This document shows positions 1 through 9,103 of a DNA stretch of 42,680 nucleotides, one piece after another. Source of the DNA: Pseudomonadota bacterium (lineage in GTDB: Bacteria; Pseudomonadota; Gammaproteobacteria; Burkholderiales; JABEVD01); assembly GCA_021802545.1 (NCBI GenBank), contig JAJZRS010000024.1, forward strand, positions 1 through 42,680, written 5' to 3'. Position numbers and translations under genes: made by a program. The notes under the pieces were generated by a model that worked only from the letters and a program-made list of their open reading frames with translations, was not told where the DNA came from and searched no databases. The first letter of the stretch is position 1. Every line of letters begins with the position of its first letter.

Positions 1-617
1 CCCATTGCGGCGTGCTTTTCCTCGACGAATTGCCTGAATTCGATCGGGCCGTTCTGGAGGCGCTGAGGGAACCCATGGAGTCCGGAAAAATCACCATTTC
101 CAGAATCCAGGAACAGGTCGATTTTCCTTCCCGGTTCCAGCTGATTGCCGCGATGAATCCCTGCCCCTGCGGCTATCTCGGTCACCCCAGCGGAAAATGC
201 CATTGCACCCCTGACCAGATCGCGCACTACAGGGCGAGGCTTTCGGGCCCTTTCCTGGACAGGATAGACATGAGGATAGAAATGCCCTCCGTTCCCTTCG
301 AGGACCTGAAGAATCTGGATTCGGGGGAATCGAGCGAAATCATGAGGAGGCGCGTCGAGGCCGCAAGGAAAATCCAGCTGGATCGGCAGGGAAAAGCCAA
401 TTCGCAGCTGGATGCAAAGGAAACGGAAAAATACTGCATGCTAGAGCAGGAAGGGGAAGCGCTGATCAGGCGCGCCATCGCGTCATTGCGCCTCTCCGCA
501 CGCGCCTACCATCGGGTGCTGAGGATGGCCAGAAGCATAGCCGACCTCCAGAATATGCCAACGCTTTCCAGGAACCACGTGGCAGAAGCGATCCAGTACA
601 GGCGATTCGAGGTCTAG
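1..617 (+). CDS. comM: ComM/YifB-like Mg-chelatase family AAA+ protein, C-terminal part (5' end outside window)
   Basis: The reading frame is already open at base 3 and ends at TAG 615-617, so only about the last 204 residues are present. The Walker B stretch GVLFLDELPEF sits at the very edge, followed by EALREPMESG and the cysteine-rich AAMNPCPCGYLGH...CHC segment. Then come LSGPFLDRIDMRIEM (arginine-finger region) and the C-terminal helical domain with LSARAYHRVLRMARSIADL. These are hallmarks of the YifB/ComM branch of Mg-chelatase-like AAA+ ATPases. ComM is known as a hexameric helicase that promotes branch migration during natural transformation. The family call is firm; the competence role is inherited from the family. 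Its Walker A half is not visible here. It converges on rplS across a shared terminator. Confidence 0.88.
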   Translation, partial: HCGVLFLDELPEFDRAVLEALREPMESGKITISRIQEQVDFPSRFQLIAAMNPCPCGYLGHPSGKCHCTPDQIAHYRARLSGPFLDRIDMRIEMPSVPFEDLKNLDSGESSEIMRRRVEAARKIQLDRQGKANSQLDAKETEKYCMLEQEGEALIRRAIASLRLSARAYHRVLRMARSIADLQNMPTLSRNHVAEAIQYRRFEV

Positions 618-660
618 GTTTTCGAAAAAAAAGTGATTTCAAACAAACCGCCCAAAAACA

Positions 661-688
661 AAAAAGGGCTGCATATGCAGCCCTTTTT
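661..688. terminator. Bidirectional rho-independent terminator between comM and rplS
   Basis: AAAAAGGGCTGCAT (661-674) is followed directly by its exact reverse complement ATGCAGCCCTTTTT (675-688). The GC-rich stem is flanked by an A5 run on the left and a T5 run on the right, so it can terminate the comM transcript rightward and the rpsP-rplS transcript leftward. It lies in the 93-base gap between the two convergent stop codons. Confidence 0.9.
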
Positions 689-710
689 ACGGTCTCTTCG
701 ATCTCTCGGA

Positions 711-1079
711 TCAGTCCGCTTTCTTGGCAGGGAGCTTTTCCTTGATCCTTGCGGATTTGCCGGAGCGCTCGCGCAGATAGTAAAGCTTCGCACGACGCAC
801 ATCGCCGCGGCGCTTCACCTCGATGCTCGCGATCAGCGGAGAGTAGGTCTGGAAAGTACGCTCGACCCCTTCTCCGGAAGAAATCTTGCGCACGGTGAAG
901 GCCGAATTGAGGCCGCGGTTGCGCTTGGCCACCACGACGCCTTCATAGGCCTGGACGCGCTTCCTTTCGCCTTCGACCACGTTCACGTTGACGATCACGG
1001 TATCCCCGGGGGCGAACTCGGGAATGCTCTTGCCCAGACGGGCGATCTCTTCCTGTTCCAATTGGCTGATCAGATTCAT
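711..1079 (-). CDS. rplS: 50S ribosomal protein L19
   Basis: 122-residue L19, a protein at the 30S-50S interface. The start is the ATG at 1079 ([17 protein letters not shown]), preceded by AGGAGCGG at good spacing. The same frame stays open 63 bases further upstream into trmD, but that extension is not L19-like. Recognisable core: [45 protein letters not shown], and the basic tail [21 protein letters not shown]. It is the last gene of the rpsP-rimM-trmD-rplS operon, eleven bases after the trmD stop, and it reads into the terminator at 661-688. Confidence 0.97.
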   Translation of the reverse strand: MNLISQLEQEEIARLGKSIPEFAPGDTVIVNVNVVEGERKRVQAYEGVVVAKRNRGLNSAFTVRKISSGEGVERTFQTYSPLIASIEVKRRGDVRRAKLYYLRERSGKSARIKEKLPAKKAD

Positions 1080-1089
1080 TTTCCGCTCC

Positions 1090-1824
1090 TTAAACATCAT
1101 TCCATTGCCGCTTGAATTCCTCAAGCAGTTTCGATTCCTCATCGCTCAGTTTCCGGTTCAGCAGATCCGGCCTCCTGAGCCACGTTCTTCCGAGGGCAGC
1201 CTTGAGCCGCCAACGCCTGATCTTCTCGTGATCACCCGAAAGCAGCACTTCAGGCACCTGCTCGCCCTTGTAAACCTCGGGCCGAGTGTAATGCGGGCAA
1301 TCGAGCAATCCTCCGACGAAAGAGTCCTCGGCTGCAGAATCCGCATCCCCCAGCACGCCCGGAAGCTGCCTCACCACCGCATCGATCAGCACCAGCGCAG
1401 GAAGCTCTCCGCCCGAGAGGACATAATCCCCGATCGAGATTTCCTCGTCGATCTTCCTCTCGATCAGACGCTCGTCCACGCCTTCGTATCTTCCAGCAAC
1501 CAGCACGAGCTTGGGCTCGCTTGCAAGGGCCATCACCTTTTCGTGATCGAGCTTTCCGCCCTGCGGCGAAAGATAAATCACCTTGCCCGGAGAGCTTCCC
1601 TGAGCCGCATCGATCGCGCCTTCAAGGGGCCCTGCCATCATCACCATCCCGGGGCCTCCGCCGTAGGGCCTGTCGTCGACAGTCCTGTAGCTGTTCGCGG
1701 AAAAATCCCTGGGGTTCCACAGCCCGAGGCTGTAAATTCCTTTTTCCTTCGCTCTTCCCGTCACTCCGAAGCCGGAAAAGGCCTCGATCATTTCTGGAAA
1801 AAGCGTGACGACTTCTATCCGCAC
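1090..1824 (-). CDS. trmD: tRNA (guanine-N1)-methyltransferase
   Basis: TrmD methylates G37 at N1 in tRNAs reading CUN, CCN and CGG codons, which prevents +1 frameshifting. The 244-residue protein starts at a GTG (1824-1822), one base after the rimM stop. The SPOUT trefoil-knot signatures are present: YLSPQGG (about 84-90), [11 protein letters not shown] (109-119) and [14 protein letters not shown] (131-144). [11 protein letters not shown]-type segment carries the expected catalytic aspartate near residue 167. Length and motifs are normal for the family. It is translationally coupled between rimM and rplS. Confidence 0.97.
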   Translation of the reverse strand: MRIEVVTLFPEMIEAFSGFGVTGRAKEKGIYSLGLWNPRDFSANSYRTVDDRPYGGGPGMVMMAGPLEGAIDAAQGSSPGKVIYLSPQGGKLDHEKVMALASEPKLVLVAGRYEGVDERLIERKIDEEISIGDYVLSGGELPALVLIDAVVRQLPGVLGDADSAAEDSFVGGLLDCPHYTRPEVYKGEQVPEVLLSGDHEKIRRWRLKAALGRTWLRRPDLLNRKLSDEESKLLEEFKRQWNDV

Positions 1825-1825
1825 T

Positions 1826-2314
1826 TCAGTAATCTGCGCCCCAGTCGGCGCGGATCAATCCGTTTTTCAGATCCACCTCGACGATGTAGTCGGAAACAAA
1901 GGGAATCAAATGATGCTGTTTTCCCTTCACTTCCAATACATCGTTCGCACCGGTCTCGATCATGCCTGAGACCGTGCCCAATTCAATTCCGCCCTGGCCG
2001 ATCACCTTGAGTCCGATCAGGTCAAGCCAGTAATATTCGTCTTCAGGCGCGTCCGGCAGGCTGCTCCTCGGCACCGCGACCTGAAGCCCTTTCAGCGCCT
2101 CTGCCGCATCCCTGTCGGAACATGCATCCAGGCTTGCCACGACAGAGTCGCCATGCACGGCAGCATCGACCACCCGGCTTTCGCGCCATGAACCGCCTTC
2201 TCCCAGATACCAGACAGGGAAATCGAGCAGGCTGTCGATCGTCTCAGTATAGGGATGGATCCTGACCCACCCCTTGACGCCATATGGGGCGGAAATCCGC
2301 CCCATCACGACCAT
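1826..2314 (-). CDS. rimM: 16S rRNA processing/maturation factor RimM
   Basis: RimM binds S19 and assists maturation of the 30S head domain. The protein shows the N-terminal signature [21 protein letters not shown] and the C-terminal PRC-barrel region ([12 protein letters not shown]...[10 protein letters not shown]...LIPFV). I chose the ATG at 2314 (162 aa), four bases after the rpsP stop. A TTG at 2335 in the same frame would add seven residues and overlap rpsP, and homologues with such short N-terminal tails exist, so the start is uncertain. Neither start has a strong Shine-Dalgarno, which fits coupling to rpsP. Confidence 0.94.
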   Translation of the reverse strand: MVVMGRISAPYGVKGWVRIHPYTETIDSLLDFPVWYLGEGGSWRESRVVDAAVHGDSVVASLDACSDRDAAEALKGLQVAVPRSSLPDAPEDEYYWLDLIGLKVIGQGGIELGTVSGMIETGANDVLEVKGKQHHLIPFVSDYIVEVDLKNGLIRADWGADY

Positions 2315-2318
2315 TTCT

Positions 2319-2567
2319 TCAGGCTGCAGCGCCAAAGCGCTTGACCAGCTTGGCGACCGTATCGCTCAACTGGGCGCCGTGCTCCTGCCAATATTTGATC
2401 CTGTCCATCTGGATGCGCAGGCCTTCCTGCCCTTCGGTCGCGACAGGGTTGTAGAACCCGACGCGCTCGATGAAACGGCCATCACGCGTGCTGCGCGAAT
2501 CGGCAACCACCAGATTGAAAAAGGGACGCTTCCTTGCGCCACCACGAGCAAGCCGCACGATAACCAT
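2319..2567 (-). CDS. rpsP: 30S ribosomal protein S16
   Basis: 82-residue S16, a primary assembly protein of the 30S body. It begins [25 protein letters not shown] in one continuous conserved stretch, followed by [13 protein letters not shown] and the [18 protein letters not shown] helix. The length is typical for proteobacterial S16. It is the first gene of the operon; the promoter at 2601-2630 places the transcription start about 30 bases upstream of the ATG. Confidence 0.97.
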   Translation of the reverse strand: MVIVRLARGGARKRPFFNLVVADSRSTRDGRFIERVGFYNPVATEGQEGLRIQMDRIKYWQEHGAQLSDTVAKLVKRFGAAA

Positions 2568-2600
2568 CGCTAACCTATCCGGAAAAACTAAAAGAGCGAA

Positions 2601-2630
2601 ATTCTACGACAGAAACGGGAGATATCGCAA
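2601..2630 (-). promoter_or_regulatory. Sigma70-type promoter of the rpsP-rimM-trmD-rplS operon
   Basis: On the minus strand TTGCGA (-35, 2630-2625) and TAGAAT (-10, 2606-2601) are separated by 18 bases. They lie in the 77-base gap between the ffh stop and the rpsP start. No terminator is visible between ffh and rpsP, so ffh readthrough may add to expression. Confidence 0.7.
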
Positions 2631-2644
2631 GTGTTTTGTGAAAT

Positions 2645-3994
2645 TCAGCGCATCCCGGGAAGCATGCCCTTCATTCCGCGCAGCATTTTCGCCATGCCGC
2701 CCTTGGAAACCATCTTCATCATTTTCTGGGTCTGCTCGAACTGGCTCAACAGCCTGTTGACTTCCTGGACGGAAACTCCCGCGCCAGCGGCGATCCTGCG
2801 CTTCCTGGAGGCTTTGATGATCTCGGGCTTCGTTCGCTCGAGCGGAGTCATGGAATTGATGATGCCTTCCACCTTGGACATGGCCTTGTCGTCGACCTGG
2901 GAACCCTGAGCCGCCTGGGTGAGCTGGGCAGGCAGCTTGTCCATGAACGCGTTCATTCCGCCCATTTTCTTCATCTGCTGGATTTGCGCCTTGAAATCCT
3001 CGAGATCGAATCCCTTTCCGGATTTCACCTTCTTGGCGAGCTTGAGCGCCTCTTCCTGGTCGACGCCGCGCGCCGCTTCCTCGATCAGGGAAAGCACGTC
3101 CCCCATGCCGAGGATCCTTGAAGCCATGCGTTCGGGATGGAACACTTCGAGGCCATTGAGCTTCTCGCCCACGCCCACGAATTTGACCGGCTTGCCCGTC
3201 ACGTGACGCACGGAAAGCGCAGCGCCCCCTCTCGCGTCGCCGTCGAGCTTGGTGAGGATCACGCCGGTCAGCGGCAGGGTCTCGGAAAAGGCTTTCGCCG
3301 TGTTGACCGCGTCCTGCCCCTGCATCGCATCGACCACGAAAAGGGTCTCGACCGGATTCAGCCCGGCATGGAGCGCCGCGATTTCCTTCATCATCGCTTC
3401 GTCAATAGCAAGCCGGCCCGCGGTATCGACGATCAGCACATCGAAATAATGTTTTTTTCCGTAATCGAGCGCACGTTCGGCGATGTCGAGCGGTTTCTGC
3501 GAAGCATCGGATTCGAAGAAATCGATCCCCAATTGCCCGGCGATGGTTTTCAGCTGCTCGATTGCGGCGGGTCGGTAGACGTCGCAGCTGACCAGGAGCA
3601 CCTTTTTCTTCAGGTTTTCATGTATCCATTTCGCGAGCTTGCCCGTCGTGGTGGTCTTGCCCGCGCCCTGAAGGCCGGCCATGAGAATCACGGCAGGCGG
3701 AACAGCGGCAAGATTCAGGGCCGCATTGTGCTCCCCCATCAGCCGCGTCAATTCCTGCTGCACCACGCCGATGAAAGCCTGGCCCGGCGTCAGGCTTCCA
3801 ATCACCTCGTGCCCCAGCGCCTTTTGCCTGATTTCCTCGATCAGCGCCTTGACCACCGGAAGCGCCACATCGGCTTCCAGGAGCGCCATCCTGACTTCGC
3901 GCAGCGCATCCTGGATATTGGCTTCGGAAAGCCTCGCCTGCCCTCGCAGCGTCTTGATTACACTGGAAAGCCGAGCCGTCAAATTGTCCAACAT
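2645..3994 (-). CDS. ffh: Signal recognition particle GTPase Ffh
   Basis: Ffh binds 4.5S RNA and signal sequences of nascent inner-membrane proteins and docks with FtsY. The 449-residue protein has the full layout. The N domain (1-95) includes ALLEADVAL. The G domain carries the P-loop GLQGAGKTTTTGKLAKW (107-123), DTAGRL (G3) and TKLDGDARGG (G4). The methionine-rich M domain (about 300-449) includes MNAFMDKLPAQ, the RNA-binding SRKRRIAAGAG, and a C-terminal MMKMVSKGGMAKMLRGMKGMLPGM. The start is ATG at 3994. It is divergent from the YpjD-like gene and upstream of rpsP, an arrangement also seen in E. coli. Confidence 0.98.
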   Translation of the reverse strand: MLDNLTARLSSVIKTLRGQARLSEANIQDALREVRMALLEADVALPVVKALIEEIRQKALGHEVIGSLTPGQAFIGVVQQELTRLMGEHNAALNLAAVPPAVILMAGLQGAGKTTTTGKLAKWIHENLKKKVLLVSCDVYRPAAIEQLKTIAGQLGIDFFESDASQKPLDIAERALDYGKKHYFDVLIVDTAGRLAIDEAMMKEIAALHAGLNPVETLFVVDAMQGQDAVNTAKAFSETLPLTGVILTKLDGDARGGAALSVRHVTGKPVKFVGVGEKLNGLEVFHPERMASRILGMGDVLSLIEEAARGVDQEEALKLAKKVKSGKGFDLEDFKAQIQQMKKMGGMNAFMDKLPAQLTQAAQGSQVDDKAMSKVEGIINSMTPLERTKPEIIKASRKRRIAAGAGVSVQEVNRLLSQFEQTQKMMKMVSKGGMAKMLRGMKGMLPGMR

Positions 3995-4069
3995 ATCCCT
4001 GGTTCCCGATTAATGCCAGATGGCATGAGATGGTGTACACTCTAATCTGTCCAGCTAGTCTACAATAAA

Positions 4070-4867
4070 ATGCCGAGCTTTTTAATTTACCTGATTCCAT
4101 CCCTGCTCTACGCCCTCATCGCTGTGCTGCAATTCTGCGTTCGCGAATCCGAAAAGAACTGGACCAGGTTCGCCATCGTTCCCGCTTTCCTGCTGCACGG
4201 CTATGCCCTGTACAGCAATCTGTTCATCGAAACCAGCGAAGGGCTGAACTTCGGCATCGGCAACTCGATTTCCACCATACTCTGGCTCATCGTCGCAATA
4301 CACTGGATCGGCAGTTTTTTCCACAACCTGCGCGCCCTCCAGGTGCCCATTGCAGCGCTGGCCGCAGTTTCCGTGCTGCTTCCCAGACTCTTTCCCACGC
4401 CGCATTTCCTGTCGAACGACCACATGCTGGCCTTCAAGATCCACCTGACGATCGGACTGTTGGCCTACAGCCTGTTCTCGATCGCAGCGCTGCAAGCGCT
4501 GCTCATGGACTTCATCGAAAAGCGCCTGCACAGCGCGATGCCTACCCTGCTCAAGAACCTGCCGCCCCTCCTCACCATGGAAACGCTGCTTTTCCGCATC
4601 CTGGGCGCCGGATTCGTGCTGCTCACCCTGACGCTCTTCTCTGGCGTCCTTTATTCAGAAGAGCTTTTCGGAAAACCCTTCGAATTCAACCACAAGACCG
4701 TGTTCGCTTTTCTTTCTTGGGCGATTTTCGCGGTGCTTCTCGGCGGCCGGCATTTTTACGGCTGGCGCGGCAGGATCGCGATACGTTCGACGATGACCGG
4801 ATTCATCATGCTCCTGCTCGCCTATGTCGGCAGCAAATTCGTTCTGGAAGTGATCCTTAAGCGGTAA
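4070..4867 (+). CDS. ypjD: YpjD/CorE-like inner-membrane protein, cytochrome c assembly (CcsA) superfamily
   Basis: 265 residues with about eight hydrophobic segments, ending in the family-typical block HKTVFAFLSWAIFAVLLGGR, HFYGWRGRIAIR and AYVGSKFVLE. This matches the YpjD branch of the CcsA/HemX-like membrane superfamily rather than a true haem lyase, because no WWD-type haem-handling motif is seen. Members beside a CorB-like gene have been linked to magnesium and cobalt resistance and are also named CorE. The ATG has no Shine-Dalgarno; a TACAAT box (4061-4066) lies immediately before it, so either the true promoter is further upstream or the message is nearly leaderless. The stop overlaps the next start (TAATG). 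Confidence 0.82.
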   Translation: MPSFLIYLIPSLLYALIAVLQFCVRESEKNWTRFAIVPAFLLHGYALYSNLFIETSEGLNFGIGNSISTILWLIVAIHWIGSFFHNLRALQVPIAALAAVSVLLPRLFPTPHFLSNDHMLAFKIHLTIGLLAYSLFSIAALQALLMDFIEKRLHSAMPTLLKNLPPLLTMETLLFRILGAGFVLLTLTLFSGVLYSEELFGKPFEFNHKTVFAFLSWAIFAVLLGGRHFYGWRGRIAIRSTMTGFIMLLLAYVGSKFVLEVILKR

Positions 4868-6132
4868 TGGAAGACATCTCGCTGACGACGCTGCTTTTAT
4901 TCCTCGTCGTTTTCATCATTCTTTCCGCCTTTTTCTCCATCTCAGAAACCAGCATGATGGCGATCAACCGCTACCGGTTGAAGCATCTTGCCCAAACCGG
5001 CCATCGCGGCGCAAAACTGACCAGCCAGCTCCTTCAAAAGGTGGACAAGCTCCTGAGCGTCGTGCTCCTGGGAAGCAGCCTGGTCAATGCTGCGGCAGCA
5101 TCCCTTGTCACGGTCATCACCATCAGGCTCATCGGCAACACCGAATGGGCGATCACGCTCGGCGCGCTCGCCCTGACTTTCCTGCTGCTCGTGTTCAGCG
5201 AAATCACGCCCAAGATCATCGCTGCCTCTTATCCTGAAAGAATCGCCTTCCCGGCAAGTTTTGCGCTCTCGCCGCTATTGAAGCTCGCACGTCCCATCGT
5301 CTGGTTCGTCAACCTGTTCGTCCATTCGCTGCTTTGGCTGATGCGCTTCAAGGCAGTCAATTCGGGAGCGGCACACAAGCTCAGCATGGAAGAGCTGAAG
5401 ATGCTCGTGCTGGAAGAAAGCCATGTCATCCCCAAGGGGCACCAGAGCATCCTGCTCAATTTGTTCGAGCTCGAGGCGATCACCGTCGACGACGTGATGA
5501 TCCCCAGAAGCCACATCGAAGCAATCGACATTTCTGAAAACGAGGAGACGATACGCGAGCAGCTCTCGACCGCCTACCATGCGAGACTGCTTATTTACCG
5601 GGAAATCCTGGACAATGTCGTCGGCATACTCGACGTGAGAAAGGCGCTCGCCAATCTGGATGAAATCAATGCAGAAAGCCTCACTCAGATCCTGAGAGAG
5701 CCGTATTTCGTTCCCGAAGGCACGCCGCTCTTCTCGCAGCTTCAGCATTTCAAGGAAAACAGGCGCAGGCTGGGGCTCGTCGTCGACGAATACGGAGAGC
5801 TCAAGGGCATGGTTGCACTCGAAGACATCATCGAGGAAATCCTGGGTGAATTCAATGCGCATTCCCCGATGCAAACAGGCATGTACCAGAAATTCGACGA
5901 CGGAAGCTTCCTTGTCGAAGGCAGCAGCCCCTTGCGGGAGCTCAACCGGAAGCTCGGACTTTCCCTGCCGCTGGAAGGCCCCAAAACCCTCAACGGACTG
6001 ATACTGGAGTACTTCGAGGACATTCCGGAATCGGGGACGAGCCTGAAAATAGCCGACTACCCGATGGAAATCGTGCAAACCCAGGGGCGATTTGTCAAAA
6101 TGGCGCGTATCTTCCCTAAATTGACCAAATGA
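4867..6132 (+). CDS. corB: CNNM/CBS-domain membrane protein, CorB (YfjD) / HlyC-CorC family
   Basis: 421 residues. An N-terminal CNNM (DUF21) membrane domain has three to four hydrophobic segments and the motifs AFFSISETSMMAINRYRLK and EITPKIIAA (about 1-190). It is followed by a CBS pair (VDDVMIPRSHIEAID; LGLVVDEYGELKGMVALED) and a C-terminal CorC_HlyC domain (about 345-421, DGSFLVEGSSPLRELN and LEYFEDIPESG). CNNM proteins are Mg2+ transporters or regulators of Mg2+ efflux. The gene begins one base inside the ypjD-like stop codon, and ypjD-yfjD next to ffh is a conserved proteobacterial cluster, so the two products probably act together at the inner membrane. Confidence 0.9.
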   Translation: MEDISLTTLLLFLVVFIILSAFFSISETSMMAINRYRLKHLAQTGHRGAKLTSQLLQKVDKLLSVVLLGSSLVNAAAASLVTVITIRLIGNTEWAITLGALALTFLLLVFSEITPKIIAASYPERIAFPASFALSPLLKLARPIVWFVNLFVHSLLWLMRFKAVNSGAAHKLSMEELKMLVLEESHVIPKGHQSILLNLFELEAITVDDVMIPRSHIEAIDISENEETIREQLSTAYHARLLIYREILDNVVGILDVRKALANLDEINAESLTQILREPYFVPEGTPLFSQLQHFKENRRRLGLVVDEYGELKGMVALEDIIEEILGEFNAHSPMQTGMYQKFDDGSFLVEGSSPLRELNRKLGLSLPLEGPKTLNGLILEYFEDIPESGTSLKIADYPMEIVQTQGRFVKMARIFPKLTK

Positions 6133-6165
6133 AAGACAATGCATCATCCATGGAAACTTTGACAC

Positions 6166-7872
6166 GTGGCCATCAAGCTTAACAGCAGCCTAGCCCGAGC
6201 GCTGGTGCAGCAGAACAAGCTCTCGGAAAGCGATGCGCGCGCCTTCGAGCTTGCGGCGTCATCAGGAAGCAGCTTCGTCGCAGAACTGATCAAGAGCAGG
6301 CGGATCGATGCGCGCGAAGTGGCGACATTCTCCGCCCAGACCTTCGGCTTCCCGCTTTTCGACCTCGACGCCGTCGTTCCTGAAACCCTGCCTGCCTCCC
6401 TCGTCGACGTCAAGCTGATGCAAAAGCATAAGGTGGCCGCGTTATACAAGCGGGGAAACAGGCTGTTCGTCGCGATTTCCAATCCGGAGAACCTCCAGGG
6501 GCTCGACGAAATAAAATTCAAGACCGGGCTTGCCATCGAGCCCGTGATCGTCGAAGACGACAAACTCGCCGCCTTCATCCAGAAGGCATCTGAGTCTTCT
6601 GCCGATGCTTTCAACAAATTCGCCGAAGAGGAAATCGACCTCAATCTCGAGTTCATCGACGAAGTCGCCAAAACGCTGCAGACTGACGTATCGAATGCAG
6701 AAATCGAAGATGCGCCGATCGTCAAGTTCATCCAGAAGACCCTGCTGGATGCCATCAATGCCGGCGCCTCCGACATCCATTTCGAACCATACGAAAAATA
6801 CTACAGGATACGCTACCGGATCGACGGCATGCTCTACGAGGTGGCCCAGCCTCCGCTTTTCGTGAAGGAGAAACTGGCCAGTCGCCTCAAGGTGATTTCC
6901 AGGCTGGACATTTCCGAAAAAAGGGTTCCGCAGGACGGCAGGCTGAAGCTCGCCCTCTCCGAAACTCACGCCATCGATTTCCGGATCAGCACGCTGCCCA
7001 CGCTTTTCGGCGAAAAGATCGTCATGCGCGTCCTGGATCCTTCGAGCGCAAAGCTCGGCATCGACGCGCTCGGCTACGAGCCCGAACAGAAGCAATTGCT
7101 GCTCGATGCGATCAAGCGTCCCTACGGCATGATCCTGGTCACGGGGCCCACTGGCAGCGGCAAGACCGTTTCCCTTTACACCTGCCTCAACATACTGAAC
7201 GAACCCGGAATCAATATTTCGACAGCGGAAGATCCTGCCGAAATCAATCTTCCCGGCGTCAACCAGGTCAACATCAACGAAAAGGCCGGCCTGACCTTTG
7301 CCATCGCCCTGAAGGCCTTTCTTCGCCAGGACCCCGATGTATTGATGGTCGGTGAAATACGCGATCTCGAAACTGCGGATATTGCCGTCAAGGCGGCCCA
7401 AACGGGCCATCTGGTATTGTCGACCCTGCATACCAATGATGCCCCTGCGACATTGACCCGCCTGCAGAACATGGGCATGGCACCTTTCAACATTGCGAGT
7501 TCGGTCATCCTGATCACAGCCCAAAGGCTCGCGAGGCGCCTGTGCAGCTGCAAAAAGAAGAAGGACATTCCCAGGGAAGCATTGCTCGATGCGGGATTCG
7601 AGCCTGAAGATCTGGACGGCACTTGGCAGCCCTACGGCCCGGTCGGTTGCGACATCTGCCAGGGAAGGGGATACAAGGGCAGGGTCGGCATTTATCAGGT
7701 CATGCCCATTTCCGAGGAAATGTCGCGTATCATTTTGGATCAGGGTTCTTCCAGCGAGATTGCGGAACAGGCACGGCGAGAAGGCATCCGTGACCTGCGC
7801 CGATCAGGCCTGCTGAAGGTCAAACAGGGACTGACCTCGCTCGAAGAAGTCGAGGCGATCACCAACCGGTAA
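6166..7872 (+). CDS. pilB: Type IV pilus extension ATPase PilB
   Basis: Hexameric cytoplasmic motor that powers pilin polymerisation. 568 residues; GTG start at 6166 with GGAA about ten bases upstream. The N-terminal MshEN/T2SSE_N domain (1-150) is followed by the ATPase core: FEPYEKYYRIRYRIDG, Walker A GPTGSGKTVSLY (about 327-338), Asp box DPAEINLPGVNQ, Walker B DPDVLMVGEIRD (about 389-400) and His box TGHLVLSTLHTND. The zinc-binding tetracysteine LCSC...CDIC (about 458-497) marks PilB/GspE extension ATPases and separates it from the retraction ATPase PilT. PilC and PilD follow, as in pil clusters. Confidence 0.97.
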   Translation: MAIKLNSSLARALVQQNKLSESDARAFELAASSGSSFVAELIKSRRIDAREVATFSAQTFGFPLFDLDAVVPETLPASLVDVKLMQKHKVAALYKRGNRLFVAISNPENLQGLDEIKFKTGLAIEPVIVEDDKLAAFIQKASESSADAFNKFAEEEIDLNLEFIDEVAKTLQTDVSNAEIEDAPIVKFIQKTLLDAINAGASDIHFEPYEKYYRIRYRIDGMLYEVAQPPLFVKEKLASRLKVISRLDISEKRVPQDGRLKLALSETHAIDFRISTLPTLFGEKIVMRVLDPSSAKLGIDALGYEPEQKQLLLDAIKRPYGMILVTGPTGSGKTVSLYTCLNILNEPGINISTAEDPAEINLPGVNQVNINEKAGLTFAIALKAFLRQDPDVLMVGEIRDLETADIAVKAAQTGHLVLSTLHTNDAPATLTRLQNMGMAPFNIASSVILITAQRLARRLCSCKKKKDIPREALLDAGFEPEDLDGTWQPYGPVGCDICQGRGYKGRVGIYQVMPISEEMSRIILDQGSSSEIAEQARREGIRDLRRSGLLKVKQGLTSLEEVEAITNR

Positions 7873-7888
7873 GCTGCAAGAGGTCATC

Positions 7889-9103
7889 ATGGCGACAGTC
7901 AAAAAGGAAGAAAAGGAGTTTTCCTTTGCCTGGGAAGGCCGGGACAAATCCGGCAAGCAAATGAAGGGGGAAATCCGCGCCAAGGGAGAGGCCATGGTCA
8001 ATGCCACCTTGCGCAGGCAGGGCATCATCGTCTCGAAAATCAAGAAACAGCGCAGCGCCCGCGAGAAGAAAATCACGGAAAAGGACATCGCGCTTTTCAC
8101 CCGTCAGCTTGCCACCATGATGAAGGCAGGCGTTCCTCTGCTGCAATCCTTCGACATCGTGGGAAAAGGGCACAGCAACCCCTCCGTGACGAAGCTTTTG
8201 ATGAGCATCAAGGCCGATGTCGAAACGGGAAGCAGTCTCAACCAGGCCTTCCGCAAGTACCCGCTTTATTTCGACGGCCTGTTCTGCAACCTGATCGCGG
8301 CAGGCGAGCAGGCCGGCATACTCGAAAGCCTGCTCGACAGGCTCGCCACCTACAAGGAAAAAATCCTCGCGATCAAGAGCAAGATCAAGTCGGCCATGTT
8401 CTACCCTGTCGCCATCCTCGTGGTCGCCTTCATCATCACAGCGGTCATCATGATCTTCGTGATCCCCGCATTCAAGAAGCTTTTTTCGAACTTCGGCGCT
8501 GACCTGCCCGCTCCGACGCTCGTCGTCATGCATATTTCCGATTTTTTCGTGGCCTACTGGTATGCGATATTCGGCGGCATAGGATCCGCGCTTTATGGTT
8601 TCTTCTATACCTGGAAGCGCTCCATCAAGATGCAGCAGAACATGGACAAGCTCCTGCTGAAGATTCCTGTCTTCGGCGAACTCATCAGGAAATCCTCGAT
8701 TGCGCGCTGGACCCGAACGCTTTCGACGATGTTCGCGGCAGGCGTACCGCTTGTCGAATCGCTCGATTCGGTGGCGGGAGCCGCTGGAAATTACGTCTAT
8801 GCGGAAGCCACCAAGAAGATCCAGCTCGAGGTCAGCAGCGGCACAAATCTCATGGCGGCCATGCAGAATACCGGCGTCTTCCCCAACATGGTGCTGCAGA
8901 TGGTGGCGATCGGAGAAGAGTCAGGCGCGCTGGACGCCATGCTCAGCAAGGTGGCCGATTTCTACGAAGCGGAGGTGGATGACGCCGTCGATGCGCTCTC
9001 CAGCCTGATGGAGCCGATCATCATGGTGGTGCTCGGCACGCTGATCGGGGGACTGGTGGTCGCGATGTACCTGCCCATATTCAAGATGGGGCAGGTGGTC
9101 TAG
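7889..9103 (+). CDS. pilC: Type IV pilus inner-membrane platform protein PilC
   Basis: 404-residue polytopic protein of the T2SSF/GspF family. It couples the PilB motor to pilin subunits at the inner membrane. Two copies of the T2SSF domain are visible: FTRQLATMMKAGVPLLQSFDIV near residue 70 and WTRTLSTMFAAGVPLVESLDSVAGAAGN near 275. Hydrophobic segments lie at about 170-195, 220-240 and 375-395. The C-terminus VVAMYLPIFKMGQVV is typical. ATG start with AGAGGT at suitable spacing, 16 bases after pilB. The stop codon abuts the pilD start with no gap, indicating coupled translation. Confidence 0.97.
   Translation: MATVKKEEKEFSFAWEGRDKSGKQMKGEIRAKGEAMVNATLRRQGIIVSKIKKQRSAREKKITEKDIALFTRQLATMMKAGVPLLQSFDIVGKGHSNPSVTKLLMSIKADVETGSSLNQAFRKYPLYFDGLFCNLIAAGEQAGILESLLDRLATYKEKILAIKSKIKSAMFYPVAILVVAFIITAVIMIFVIPAFKKLFSNFGADLPAPTLVVMHISDFFVAYWYAIFGGIGSALYGFFYTWKRSIKMQQNMDKLLLKIPVFGELIRKSSIARWTRTLSTMFAAGVPLVESLDSVAGAAGNYVYAEATKKIQLEVSSGTNLMAAMQNTGVFPNMVLQMVAIGEESGALDAMLSKVADFYEAEVDDAVDALSSLMEPIIMVVLGTLIGGLVVAMYLPIFKMGQVV

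Noticed and set aside
988-2010. 340-codon plus-strand frame over trmD and rimM
   Set aside because: Antisense to two well-identified genes, Ser/Arg/His-rich composition, no ribosome site.
4013-4026. ATGCC-AGAT-GGCAT dyad between ffh and ypjD as an operator
   Set aside because: Only five-base arms; too short to support a call.
4061-4066. TACAAT as the -10 of the ypjD-like gene
   Set aside because: It is only a few bases before the ATG and lacks a -35 at 16-18 bases; would require a leaderless message.
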